From NCBI GenBank assembly GCA_017590115.1, contig JAGGNK010012892.1, forward strand, positions 3,326,351-3,390,350: 64,000 bases of DNA, in the 5' to 3' direction. The translations under genes were made by a program, and so were the position numbers. This document shows, in pieces, positions 12,128 to 25,100 of this stretch. This DNA comes from Montifringilla adamsi (Eukaryota; Chordata; Aves; Passeriformes; Passeridae). The stretch's first letter is position 1. Each line of letters opens with the position of its first letter. The notes under the pieces were generated by a model. It saw nothing but the letters and a program-made list of their open reading frames with translations, had not been told where the DNA came from and searched no databases.

Positions 12128-14844
12128 TAATTAACTAGAACCTATTCTTATTTTGTCAAAATGAAGACTCTGCAAGAAAATAAAACAGGCAGGTTTTGCT
12201 CTCTTTTCTTCACATGCTTTCTGTCTCTTCTTTGCTCACTACCTGCCAGTTTTGTCACTGCCTTCCCAATGCAGACACGGACGTGTATCAGCATGGAGCA
12301 GAGATTTTGGGATGCTGTGGGGACAGCTGAGCCAAACATGTAAGAAAAGATCACTGGTGAATGGAAGGTTCCTTCTGTGTGTCGATCTGGAGACATGATT
12401 TCCCCTACTATAATTAAGGTACAAGACATATGATTAAGAATTAAAGCTCAGCCTAAGAGAAACTGTGTGTGCCAGGAAGAAGCGAGCAGAAGAACATTTA
12501 CAGTAAGACAGGCAGCAAGAAAGAAATGAGCCAAAGCCAGCTGGAAGGGTTAGAGACTTTCTTTAACATACCCAAAGAAAAATGTACATCCGTAAGTGAG
12601 ACAGAGGACAGAATCCTCTGGGCTGTATTTTTGTCTCTCCACTTTTGAAAATGTACGGGATGTATCAGGGAGACATTTGCATTTACAAAGCAATTGCAAC
12701 AGTCTCCTGGATATGCACATGCAACTATTCATTGATACAAAGAATCCATGGCAATTCTTATTATAAAAGTCAAAATTACTTTTGGCTGTAAGAGAAACTG
12801 CTAAAGCCTTAACATTCAAGAGAAAACTTCTAGGCTGATGCACATAAAAATGTCTCACAGGGTGCCTCAGACTGTGGTCCCATGGCTTGGTTTCGGCTGA
12901 ATAGTATCAAGAGTGCTCTGTGATCCGGCAAAGAGATGACTGCCTTTAACCACACATCATCACCCCACAGAGTTTACAGCCTGCTGGGATTGTTACTGCT
13001 CCCCTCCCCTTCCCATACTGTCACAGCAATCTGGATGGCATTGATCCTCGAGACAGGAGCTAGCAAAAACTAAAAAAAAAAACCAAACCAAAGCACTCAG
13101 ACATAGTCGTGTTAGGCAACCACCACACAGGCAGATCCAACAGGGAGGGGCTTCCAGCTGCAGCTGCAATAGGGCAGGACACAGCTTGGTGATTGTGATC
13201 CTCATTCTGAGCATGAGGATGTCTTCCAGCACGGCTCTGAAAGCATGACCAAAGATGACTGGACTCTGATTCCAGATTTCATAGCTCTGAATAAAAACAG
13301 GTGCCCAAATGAAAGAATGCCCTTTAGCAGTGGTTACTACTGCAAATAAGTCAAATTGAATCCTATATCAAAATTCAGTAGTTACATTGATTTACCTTTC
13401 CCCCCGCTCAACATCACAAAAAACAGTTCTAAGCACAGTGGCACCTCGAGAAACTTCAGGCAGAGAAAAGCATTGCTCTGTTTGTAGAGATCACCAAATA
13501 ACCTAAAAATCAGGAAAAAACACTTTTGGAAAGAAGTGCTTCCCAGCTTGCTGAGGTAGCAGTAGTTGCAGTTATTGACAGCTCAGAAACACAGGATACA
13601 ATTAGCTCTTTTACATCAGATTCCACTCCCCAAAATGAAGCAACTTGCACCGGGCTTTGACAGACACCCCTGAGATTTGGGCTCCTTTTGCCCAGTATGG
13701 AACTGGCCTGGCCCTACCACTGCACTTGCCTCATTCCAGTCTATGCCTGCCTGAAGGAATTACTCAATGGCAACAAAATAGAACTTAACCTTATTCCATG
13801 GCCAGCTTCCTTGTTTCAGCTGCCAGCATCTATAGTGCCACTGCATTAAGGACTATTTGTTCTAATTTAAATGGGCTGCTTTACAGAGCAAAATGGAGAA
13901 ATGTAGACTTTATGTCTACACAAGGGGCATCTGCAGCTTTGAAGACCGTGTAAGTCTTTTAAGCATCTCTGGATGTCAGCCATGTGAGATGTAAGTGGAC
14001 ATCTAGGGCATGTTAATAGTTTTATTTTAAAAAATGTAACCTGTAACAATAAAGAACCTTTTTCTTCCTCAAATGAAAGCTGGAAGAGCAGAGGCATTCA
14101 GCTACAGATCCAACTTGGAATCACTGATAGTAGGGGAGGGGAGCCCCACACATTGACCTTCGAAACCCCCTCTAGCCATCATGCCAAGCAGAAAGATGAC
14201 ACAGTGAAATTTTCCCAGCAGTAGTGGATCATTGCTGGGTTTCTTGTCGTAGCAATTGATGTTTAATTCCAGCTTTTTGAAAGTTAGATCACTGAAAAAG
14301 CCTACAGCTGCTCTGTATCTGCTCCACTTCAATAGCTATCTGGTTTGGGAACCAGTCTTTGTAGCTGGTTATGTAACTTCGTTTCAATCCTCATTAAAAA
14401 ACAACACATACCACTGAACTCCTCCCTGCCCCAGTGACTTGCATGTCCCTTTGTTTCATGGGGCAATTTCAGCCACTTCCAATAGCCTCAATTTTGACTG
14501 ATATTCTTCCTCTGTCTAGATTCTGTGAAGTGATGCCATTGACTTCATGACTTGGCAGGACTTTGGCTTGAGACACAGCTGCAAGGATCAGTCACGTGTG
14601 AGAGTGTTTTCCCTCAGCTCTGTTGCAGCCACAGGATCTGGAGAACATTGGTCTGTGCTGTTACTATAATAAAACACCCCAGGATTTCTGTTAAAGTGGA
14701 AGCTTTTGACATTTCATCCCAATTCTGAGTATACAGTTTCTGAAAACTCAGAATGTAACAGAATCAGAATTTGGTGCCCAAGCCAAAACACGTGACAACA
14801 TTTCAATGTAGCCTTTTTCGAGTGGTCAAAGCCAGATGAAATAG

Positions 14845-14888
14845 AAAAAAAAAAAAAAAAAAACCACAAACCAAAACCAAAAAACCAC
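14845..14888. repeat. Poly-A tract followed by A/C-rich sequence
   Basis: Nineteen A residues (14845-14863) run directly into CCACAAACCAAAACC-type sequence. No processed-pseudogene or LINE body is visible upstream on the plus strand, so this is called a simple repeat. Confidence 0.8.
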
Positions 14889-15840
14889 AGCTAAAGGTAC
14901 AATAAGAATTGTAATAAGAGCATACTTCAGCTTATTCAGTCACTGCTGTGGAACTGGCAGCTTTTTACATCCTCATGAGATGGGTGAGGCACAGAATTAT
15001 ACAAATTCCTTATAGGGTTTGACAAGTCCATTACACCTATGATGTCTTTAACCTTGTACTACTTTATTGTACTGAACTTACGTCAAAGCAAATATTCCAG
15101 AATAATTGCCTGATAATGTTTGACTGCTGTGGCAACGCTGCAGAAGACACAGTACTGAGCTGTTCCTCCAGCTCCTGGAAAACAGTACTCAGCTCAGCCG
15201 TGAGGAGGAGATCAAGCAGCCAAATTAAGTAGAAGCTGATGGTGATGTTTTCCCAAAACTAAATTGAAAATATTTTATAGTGACTAATAGCTGAAATGAC
15301 TTTTGATCTGCTAATTTTTAGTTATTGCTTGCTTTTGTTTGCCAGTACTGATAGCGAACGGAAACAAAGAATATAAAATAGCGGGAAGCATTACCTCTAT
15401 TTCTGCTTTCATTAGGGACAGAAATGACTCAGATTTTCCAGACACCTTCTAATGCCCCTTTTTCAACTTCCTGGACAAAAAGGTGTTTAATTTGTGGAGC
15501 ACCTGTGTTCAGCTGCTGCACAGTGCCTTTTGCCCAGGGTGGCAGACTGGGGTGGCTCCATGGGTTTGGATGGCACTGCCATTGCAAACACCGTTTGGGT
15601 ATGACAAGAATAACAAAGCCCTGAGTAAGATAAGAGGAGTAGTAGCTATTGTGGCATTTGCCAAGAGCTGCTAAAAGGTGGATCTGTGGGAGGGCTGTTT
15701 AAAAAGCAAGAGGCATAGGCAGGTAGTTATAAAGTGAGCTGTCTGCTACCACAGACGAATCCCTAATCATCAGGAGTCACTGCCATGCACTGCAGATTGC
15801 TAGTTTTAAACAGCAGGAAGAGTTACTCACTCTCTACAAG

Positions 15841-15918
15841 TCTTTAATTTCTTTAATTAGCAGCAGGATAACCAAGAAGATGCCAAACTTGAGTCCCTGG
15901 CACACCAAACTTGAGTCC
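15841..15918. repeat. Two micro-tandem duplications
   Basis: TCTTTAATT is duplicated head to tail at 15841-15849 and 15850-15858. About 25 bp further on, CCAAACTTGAGTCC appears at 15883-15896 and again at 15905-15918 (period 22). Two independent short duplications within 80 bp suggest local replication slippage. Confidence 0.8.
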
Positions 15919-18900
15919 TTAGATGATCTCAAACTTTTTTTCTCCCTAACATCCTGAATAATTGAAATGGGATAAACCTAACCACAAGCCCACAGACATG
16001 CCCTGAATAAATACCATAACACATACACTGTACAAATAAGATCACGTATTCTATGTTACATAAATGTTCATAGTTTAAGTACTTAAAATGGTAAAACATT
16101 ACAACAATTTCTCTGAAAAAGACAGTCAATAAAAATTGACACCAAATAGGGAATCTGACTATTTTAGCTCTAATTACTTTTCTAAGATCTTGATACACTT
16201 TTTTTATAATGATATTGTCATTCAAAGCTGAAGATCTTGAAGGCTTTTGTGCACTACAGAAATACAGGATTTGAAAGACCTGTATTGTTTTGAGGCAGGG
16301 AAGAACTAAAATAGTTTACATACAAAAGGTAACAACACAGAAAGAACAGAGAAGACAAAATCCAAGCTGGAGTATAACTTTTCTGTGTGTTTCTCAGAAA
16401 TCCCATGTCCAGTCCCACATGATTTATTCAAATCAAAGGAAGAGAAACAAAGAGCAAGCAGAGAGTCCTCCTGAACCCCAGGCCTCTGCTCTAATTATTG
16501 ACCCATGCTCTCCTTCAGCACCAACTTGCTCTCCCACAGTTTAATCAATTTTTAAGCCTTGATTAAGAAAATAAATAAAATAATACAAAATCTTTAAACC
16601 ATTCATCCCCAGCCTTCATACATTACATCTAACACACATCAAGACAGAACATGATTATTTTGTGTTATCTGAATGTGCAGTGGGGCTTTCACATCTCTCA
16701 GACTGTGCCATTGCTGAATTCAACTTTCTGTATAAAAATCAGAGCCAAAGGCAAGCAACCAGTACTGTGCTTACCAGTCCTGGATCTCAAAAACCTTAAA
16801 TAATTTGCCTGGCAATGCTGAAGTGTATAGAAAAAGAATTTAGTGCAGTGACAAGATATGAAATAAACATCTGTATTCAGTCTTGAAATGCTTCAATTTG
16901 CCATACATCTCCCAGTTTCCAAGCACACGCCCTGCCAAAGGGCTTTCTGATTAATAGCTTGGAATCTCCTTCCACGGCTCCAGGGAAAGGGGAGTGGATG
17001 TACTAATCTGTTATCCACCTGTCTTTGTATTATGTAATACAACACTTATTTTATCCAGGAAGATTCATCACTATTGACACCATAATAATCACAGCTTAAA
17101 TTGCATACCAATGAACTCACAATGCTAGCCCTAACTCAGCCGGGTAACCAGAGCTCAATCAGATTTTTCTGTCAAAAGCTAACCAGGAAATCTCTAATTA
17201 TTTCCTAAATAAAACAAAATGGTTATTAGTTCATCATGAAGCTAAACAGTTAGATTAAAAATAACCAGATAAAAAGAAAAAAACCAAAACATTTCTGCTA
17301 TGCAACAGAGCACAGTAAATGCAAATAAACAAAATGTATTCATCGTTCACAAACAAATGCACTTTTATAAAAACTAACAACATGTTTATTTTTAATAAGA
17401 CATGACTGGAAGCTTAGTCCTACTTACACTGGTGCAGAACCAGATCTGCCATGAGTCCAGTGAAAGATGATGTAAAAGGACAATAATTGTGACCAGGGTT
17501 ACATATTAAGTACTAGGTAGGTTTTGAATTAGAGCAAGCCTAAACTCTGGGATGTATTAGATTATATAAAAGACTCCAAAAACCTCTTTGTTGCATGGGA
17601 ACGACGGGGAGGTTATTTCACAGCACCTCAGATCACTTTGTCCACTCCCAAAGGGAGAAGAAATCTCTGCAGTTGTGAGGTCCTTTCTCTTATAAAGAGA
17701 AGCCTTTGAAGAAGTGACTTCCAGTGACACACATTTCAGGAGTGAAAAATCTTAGACTCATGTGCCTTTCATTCATTTGTGGATAAGTTCTGGCTGCCTT
17801 TGGTTTCTGAAAGGAAATATGGACTGATGACTGCAACATTTCCTGTTATTTTAAACACTACTTTAAAGTAAAAGACTTTTGCATATTTAGAAGAATATTT
17901 GTGCCACAACCAATTTCCACTGTTGCAGGAACATATCTGTTCATGTTCAAATCATGCATAATTGGCAGCTTTTGACCATTTTTTACCCAAGAAAAATTCC
18001 CCTAATACACACGTGGGCTAGGGAGAAAGTATCCCATCTGCTGACTGGCTCTGCAGGCATCTGGTGGATCCTGTCTTTTCCTGTTCTTAACGAGCTGCAG
18101 AAGCTGGCATGGCCAACATGATGAAAGATAATGTTAGTCTTCAAAGAAATCCTCCTTTGTTCTTGCTCAGTCCCTTCAGCACAGGCAATGAGAGCACACC
18201 TGTCCTGCAGCCCTGTCACCAGAGGTCACTTCCCTCTAGCTGGGGATCCTGTCTACAAGTTCAGTTTGGCAAAAAAGACATCCTGATTTCATTCAAACAT
18301 ACATTAGAAGTCCTGTAAAACAGCAATCTACCAAGGAAGGCTGCCAAGAGTGTTGAGTTCTTTCTGATCAGTTTGGGAGCTTTGGGATGGTTTATCCTTC
18401 TCTTTCTTTTTTGGGCATCACCATCACTGATGAAGGTATCAAAACTGCATTATTTGGAGGGAGCTCCACCTTAGAGTGATCTTCCAGACTAAACACCAGC
18501 AGCAGGCCCACTGTACATTTGAGAAAGAACATGTAGAACTTGCACTTCAAGAGATGAACTTGTTTCCTGGAGTTTGATCTTGATAACTGGTGAGCACTAA
18601 GAGATTTTCAGAAGTCCTGGGCACAGTTTTGTATTTGGAGGCAGCAGGTGCAACTTCCCACTGAAATGAGAGACCCGACTTCAACAGAAAAACTGTTTTT
18701 GTGACTCTGAGATAAGTCTTCTTCCTTGGTCCACTAAACCCAGTTCTCAGCAGTTGCAAAAAAATCGAGCCCTAAAACCACTTGCTCTAAAACTACTAAA
18801 CCCAAATTTTTCTCAGGTTTTTGTTGTGTGAAACTGAATACTGTTTTTAGGTGGTATGTCAGGCTAGGGAAAAAGTGATTTAAAGCTTCATTAGGTAAAA

Positions 18901-20320
18901 TATATGCCATCATATAATTGATATTTTGACAAATTTTAGATATTCTGAAGATACTCTTTAGATTCTGGAAAACATCCAATGCCCAGGAGACAAGTGAAAT
19001 AAATTGAGCTAATCAATAAGTAAACAGGAAATGTCTCAGTGTGGTATAAGCAGAAAATCTTCCAGCATCTTCTATGTCCCTGATTACCAGTGGGCTAGAA
19101 ATATCTCAGTATCAGACTACTTCAGTAGGACTAGACACATCCACTGGCATCTGACATTCAAATTCCTAGTGAAGACCAAATGTGTCTCTACTTGCAAACA
19201 TCCCATTCCTTAAGTGATATTTATACCATGCCTGAGTTTGCTATGGCATTAAGAAGAGATTTTTAAAAAAGAATAAAATAGTGCCAAAATACTGTTTCCT
19301 CTCTCCCTCCACCCCAGCCTAGCCAGCACCTAAACATGCTGCAAGCTGCACACCACCATGTATTACTGCTGCTGAACTACGCACGAGCGACTGCCCTGGA
19401 CCACATTGCTTCAGGTAGTCCCACACAGAGGTCGAAAAGATTACTGCTCCCAAAGCATACGGTTTTCTTCCTTGTATGAATAGAAATCACAATATCTGTG
19501 ATAAAAACCATGGGGGAGTGGAGGAAAGAAGTCACAAGAGAGATATTTTTGCTCTAGAAGTAAATTTCTGTTTTGTAGTAACATTTCACTAATAAAATGC
19601 ATGAAAATTTGGATTATGAATTCTTATTTACTGTCCTGTTATTTGACTTCCTTCTAGACCACTAAATTAACATTAATAATGTATACATGTGCTTGTGACT
19701 TTATGCCCAAAATGGCACTGTGGGAGTTATTCGGAGGCTTTTGTCTATAGATGTCTGTATTTGTAGTACAGCAATAACATTATGGCAAATTATGTCATAC
19801 TGGGAACAAATAACAAATCTGAATCAGGAGAACCTTCATTTGTTTTACTGTACTTGTGGACAGAGGAACCTTTTCCCAAAGAAACAACAGTTCAGCAAAA
19901 GTCCACTCAATGACAAATCAGAAGTTGAAATTCTTCTTTTCTCTAAGATGGACCAAAGGTGTGAACCTGTTCCTCATTAACCTACCAAGTATCCCAAGCA
20001 AAAGGCTCCCTAAAACAAGTCTGCTTCTGCATGGTGTTGACTTTAAAGCTAGAAGGCAATACTGCATTGTCAAAACCCTCATGCTTGGTTTACAGGAACC
20101 ATTTCCCATCCCATTCTCTTTTTTCAGGGGCAATGGCAGGATACCCCTACAAGTTAACTCAAAGCTAATACGTGTTACCTACAGTTATATCCAGTGTATA
20201 CTCATAAATTATCTCCTTAGTAAGAAGTATTTCCTTTAGCTGAAGATGTCACTTTGCCTCTCATAGCTCAAATGATTACTTCTAATTACATATTCAGCAG
20301 TAACTTGAAAAATGTTACAT
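15919..20320. other. Non-coding AT-rich DNA, no gene recognised
   Basis: I see no coding exon, RNA gene or identifiable repeat. Sequence at about 17040-17260 is AT-rich but complex, with several TAAT/ATTA cores, and could be conserved non-coding DNA. Open frames such as 15929-16225 (minus) are AT-driven and have no recognisable features. Confidence 0.55.
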
Positions 20321-20375
20321 TTTCTATGCAGGGTGTGGTCGTGTAGTTATTTGCCTTCAGTCTACTTTTTATGAG

Positions 20376-20412
20376 ATTACAGAGGTAATTAGACCAATTA
20401 GAGAGGTTATTT
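20376..20412. promoter_or_regulatory. Paired homeodomain-type cores, candidate regulatory site
   Basis: TAATTAG (20386-20392) and CAATTAG (20395-20401) lie in the same orientation, with starts 9 bp apart, close to one helical turn. They sit between GAGG and AGAGAGG. TAATTA is the generic homeodomain core, so phased pairs can bind paired factors. Such cores are also common by chance in AT-rich DNA. Confidence 0.25.
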
Positions 20413-22114
20413 GATGTTCTTCTGTTACAGAGGCTGTCAAGTCTAGCACTTTCTAGAAGAAAGAAAACATTCCCTGAATCCATAAAACATACAAATATCT
20501 GTGTTCTGGTTGAGTTTTTAAAATCTATTCCTGTGTGCAGTTTATGATCTCTCAACTCATATTAGTCACCTGGGCTTGAAGAAACATTTTGCAATGTTTT
20601 ATCATCAAGTCCAAGACAAAACTGTCAACAGGACATACTGCTTGTTCTGTACAGTCAGATTACACTTGAGTTGTAGTATTACAACAGTAGAATATCCTGT
20701 TTGCTTGACAACAGGGATCCTACAAATTCATTTTGAATGTAGCAGCTCCACCTAAGTAGAGCAGCATCACTTGATGAGGAACATTATTGCCAGTTATGTT
20801 AAAGGAACAGAGCAAATGCCCTGAGAGTGAAAGTGCATGTTACTGCCTCTCATGAAACATTTATCAGCAAATGTGGACACTGATACCTGCAGGTAGGCTG
20901 CTCAGGTACCACTTGCCTTTTTGGACACACTTCCCAAAAAAATAGCACAGTTCGCAAAAGCACTTCCTCAGAGTTTTCCACGTGAGGGATTTGATCACAT
21001 CCTCCTGCAGCAAAGCACATGGCTGTGCCACTGGTGTTCTCCTCACCAGATCCTTCCCCCGCACCACCCCAAGGTGGATGAACACTGCTGCTCATTTCGG
21101 AGAGAACAGATCCTGGCACATATCAGACCACCACTACATGGGAGGGCCAATTTTTTGCCATGTAATGAGCAGCTGCAGCACACGGCTGTAAGATCTTTTA
21201 GTGGAAAGGTGCAGTCTGTATTTAGGGTGAAGCTTAGAGCTATCAAATTAGCTCAAAGTCCTCCACCACCTTCTAAATAGAAATTTCCTCACATTTCTCT
21301 TTTCAAACCTTCCTGCTCACTGTTAAGTTTGCCAGTCCCTTTCCTTTGTCCACTGCTGTACTGAAGGTTGATAAAGTCTTGTTTGCCACTCTGCAAAAAC
21401 TCAGATTGGGAAAAGTAGTGCCAGGAAAAGGACCATAGGTTTTCTGAGAAGCAGCAGGCATTAGGCTAATGAGATTTCTTGGGAGTTTTCCTTCTAACCT
21501 TCAAATAGCTCTAGACATGTGCCAGGAAGTAGACAAGGACTTGTAAGTTGTTATTTCTCTGTGTCCTTAACTGGTCTGTTTAGCTGGCAAATGCCGCAGC
21601 GTTAATTACACAGCATGGGGATTTTTGTCTGCAGAATTAGCAAGGCTTTTCACATACATTTCACCTGTAGCCTCAAAGGCTGGAAACTTGATATTAATAA
21701 AATTAAACTAAAGCACTTTCTGAGGGATTTGTGATGCCGGCTCCTCAGCTCCAGGTCAGCCCTTGCCCGGGGCTTCTTTTGAGTTTGCTGTTCTATTGCC
21801 TGTTTTGACCAGTGCTGCTGGGCTCTCCTGCTTTATCTGAGCACAGAGCAGCCCAATCAAAGAGCTGCTGCCCTGTTTGTCAACCTGCCCTCTGCCCAGC
21901 CCTCCAGGTCCCCCAAAACTCACACCCAGCACACCAAGTTATATCTGCGAGCTCAAACACTCTCCAACCTTTAAAACATTGTGCAAGAATGTTGCCCCAA
22001 CTCTTCTATTTTCATCAGAAATATGACCCTCATCTTCACTGCCGGGAAGAGCTGAAGTGTCTTCAAACATTTCTTCCCACACACTCGCCCTTCAGTGAGG
22101 GGAAAGTAATAATG
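20413..22114. other. Non-coding DNA, no gene recognised
   Basis: No exon is supported. Overlapping frames at 20850-21280 on both strands are mutually contradictory and none resembles a known protein. Sequence at about 21590-21740 contains GTTAATTAC and other complex AT-rich motifs and is a possible conserved non-coding element on appearance only. Confidence 0.5.
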
Positions 22115-22155
22115 TACTAAAGAGCCTAATCTGTTTTTGTCTGTTACAGGTGAGT
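22115..22155 (+). other. Candidate recursive splice site (3'ss directly abutting 5'ss)
   Basis: Read on the plus strand, the elements are in textbook order. TACTAA (22115-22120) and CTAAT (22126-22130) are both branch-point-like. A T-rich tract CTGTTTTTGTCTGTT follows (22131-22145), then ACAG ending at 22149, immediately followed by GTGAGT (22150-22155). There is no AG between the CTAAT branch candidate and the terminal CAG. The CAG|GTGAGT junction matches the vertebrate donor consensus at all nine positions. In known long-intron genes this zero-length-exon arrangement lets an intron be removed stepwise. It is only meaningful if the window lies in a plus-strand intron, which is not shown. Confidence 0.35.
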
Positions 22156-25100
22156 ACCTTCTCATCCCCAGAGCCTGCTTCTTCAGATCTGCCCTTTTCT
22201 GGAGGCGTGTTTAACCTAAATAAAACTAAGGGCTCCTCTTCTGCCATGAACAATATTTTCACTTAAAAAGATAAAGCAAAATACATGCCATCAGGGAAAG
22301 ATTTAATCAAAGTGGGAAAAATATAAATTACTTTCTATTTCAGAAAGCGATTCTTGGAAGCTGTCAAATCTAAATTGGTTTTATTTGGCTTTTGACCTTT
22401 CCTGCAACAAAGCACCTGAATTCAGAGGCCAGTTCAGTATCATGTGTACAAGTGGAAAAGTTGACATGTGTACCCTCCAAGCACTTTACCATCAACTCTT
22501 GTGATCTCCAGAGAACAAAATAGGCACAAGATGCAGATTACAACACCAGTTAGAAAACCCAAACCAGAACTGAAGCCTTAGATCTGACAGACTTTTAAAA
22601 AGGGTATAAAGAGGACTAAGTAGCACCAAAGATTTGGTAGAGTTTGTGGATTTTTTTTTTTTTCTCCAGAGAACTGTGGGAAGCTGTGCACATCAGAGTA
22701 CTGGCAAAACCTTTACACTCAGAGCTCCTCAGACTGTTGGGACTGTGCTTATGCCAAGCTCTAGATAATATCAATGCCCTGGAAAATTCATGGCATATCA
22801 TGGGGAGAGTTCCTGCACCTCCTGCAAACAGCATTGTGTTTGATGCCAAGCACTTCAGAGTGTCTCAAACTGAGGCAAGGGGAGGTAGGAGAAAGGACAC
22901 ACAGCCACACGCACACTGCTGTAATTCCGATGCTACAAAATATTCCATAGTCAGATTATTCTGCAGTTTCAGTAATTCAGTAATCTCTTTTATGCAGGGT
23001 TACTTAAGTCTGTTTCATTAATGAAAGAAGATGGTTACAAATCTAATTATTTCAGTTAAAATATTTGGCTAGTCCTTTAAAAGCAGGTCCCTGACCTTTT
23101 TATAATGGTGAAAGAGTAAATTTCAATGCATGTATATACGTAGATATAGGTACACATATAAATTTATGTATCTGTGACCCAAGTACTGAAATTCCTAATC
23201 TCTTTATATTTGCATGGAAATAAAATATCTTAGAATACTGCAGATTCCATAGATTTGTCTAAATTCTGATACATTTCTTAGAAAAGAAAAAGAAATACAG
23301 GAAAGAATCCCTATTTCACTGAACTAACTATAGATGCAGAGCCAGAACCTCTAAGCATAAATCAGCATAAATCTGTTGCAGACAGTGCTAATGGAAATGG
23401 TGATTTATACCAGCTGAAGTACCACCCCATATCAATTAGAATTGTTTGCAAAGACTTTCTGTGTCAAACACTGCCTACATTTATTTGCTGAAGCAGTCCT
23501 ACTAACTTTAATTGAATCAATTCCTTAAATTGAGCAGAGTTTAGCCCGTCTTCTTGTATAACTTATGTATAATGATACAAATGTTCTTCAAATACACCAA
23601 ATAAAACAAACACTGATCAATGTGAACAGAAACATGTATTTGTTTAATTCTGGAGCCAGGTAGATAGCAGTTTATATTACCCACACTTTGGAGTTTATAT
23701 GATAGCACCTTTGTATATACGAGCTTTTGCTAATGTCTGAGAGAGTACTTTGGGTGATTTAGGAAGGAGAATATTTAAAAATGCAAACACCACAACTTGT
23801 CTTCATTTCTACACATTTTTTCTGAAATGATTCATACTTCCTTTTCTAAACTAAACTGTTTAGTTTATGCACATTTCTTTAGCAACACTGAGTTCCTACA
23901 GCTACCTTGTTTCTGAAGCTTTACCTGCTTATTTCAGAAAAAGGCTCATTAGCCACAGAGAAAAACTTGCTACTCAGAGCTTGTTTCCCAACAGCACCCA
24001 CAGTTACAGAGCAATATCTTAAATAATCTTTTAAACACCTCTGTTCCTCTCTCCAGCTCTTTTCGAATTTGAGCTGTGCATTTTTATTCTTAGGATGTTA
24101 ACCTTGAATTGTATGCCTGAACCAAAACACAGACACCTAAAAATGCTTCTTACTTTTCTTTAGACTTTGATAGTCCACAAGAAATTAGAATTTAGTGGTC
24201 AGCTCCAAGCCGCCTAGATCAGGACCTGCACATTTGCCCTGGGCACAGGTTAGATGTAGCTCTCACACCATACTTGTGCTGAACAAAACTCAAGGTCCTT
24301 CAAACCCCACTTCTCCTACCCAAACATCTGGAGTTTTGCATGCATCTGGCAGTTATCCTCTAAACAGGAAAACCCCTTTGGATCAGATTTGTCACATGCA
24401 GTTTGGATGGTCAGCAGGAATTCACTCAGGATCACTGTATCTGTTGCAATTTTAAGTGAGGACTATAGGAATAGGTGGAGGTTTTTAATAATAAAATACA
24501 TCTAGACAGTCAAAAAAGATGGCTTTGGCTATTCAGAAAATTAAGATATGTCTCAAAAGTTGCAGCAAATTTATGAACCCAAATTGACACCTTAATACTA
24601 TCATTATTTGTTCAACATAACAATAAACCAGACTGACTGAAACTCGTATGAACAAAACTAATAGAAGACAGACAAGCCAGAAACAGATATATTTATACAC
24701 ACATTGGGATTTACTTTCAAAATCAATTTTTAAAAGAGTCCCCAGAAGACTTTTTTTTCAGTGTATCACTGTTAGCCTCAATCTCTTTTCCTACCTGTTA
24801 GAACTGGAGTGCAGAACAACTGAAATACCCTCTTCAATCACTCTGTTATCTCTTTTGGGGAGCATCCACATGTATACAGCATGATAGTTGCAACCATGAC
24901 CCTCAATAGTAATATATTCTCTTTGTTAAATTCTTATTTCTGGCCTTTATTGGCAGTCCTTTGGAGACTGAATTTCTCAAGCAGGTGTTATGGTGGCAAA
25001 AAAAGCTGGGATGATAGCACTTTATTCCCTTAAAGATGAAATACTTAATAAAAATTATAGAGAAAACTTTCTTCTTACTGTCTTAGCACAGCATCACTTT

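Larger units (their letters stand above)
11164..15840. other. Non-coding DNA with simple repeats, no gene recognised
   Basis: No exon or RNA gene is supported. There is an alternating purine-pyrimidine stretch at 12021-12127 and a poly-A compound at 14845-14888. A pyrimidine-rich tract at 12193-12260 contains acceptor-like CAG ends but has no partner donor. A minus-strand frame at 13867-14097 and others are short and featureless. Confidence 0.55.

Noticed and set aside
12161..12343. Small secreted-protein-like frame (hydrophobic start then cysteines)
   Set aside because: The hydrophobic run is the translation of a pyrimidine-rich tract at 12193-12260, and other frames are open across the same bases.
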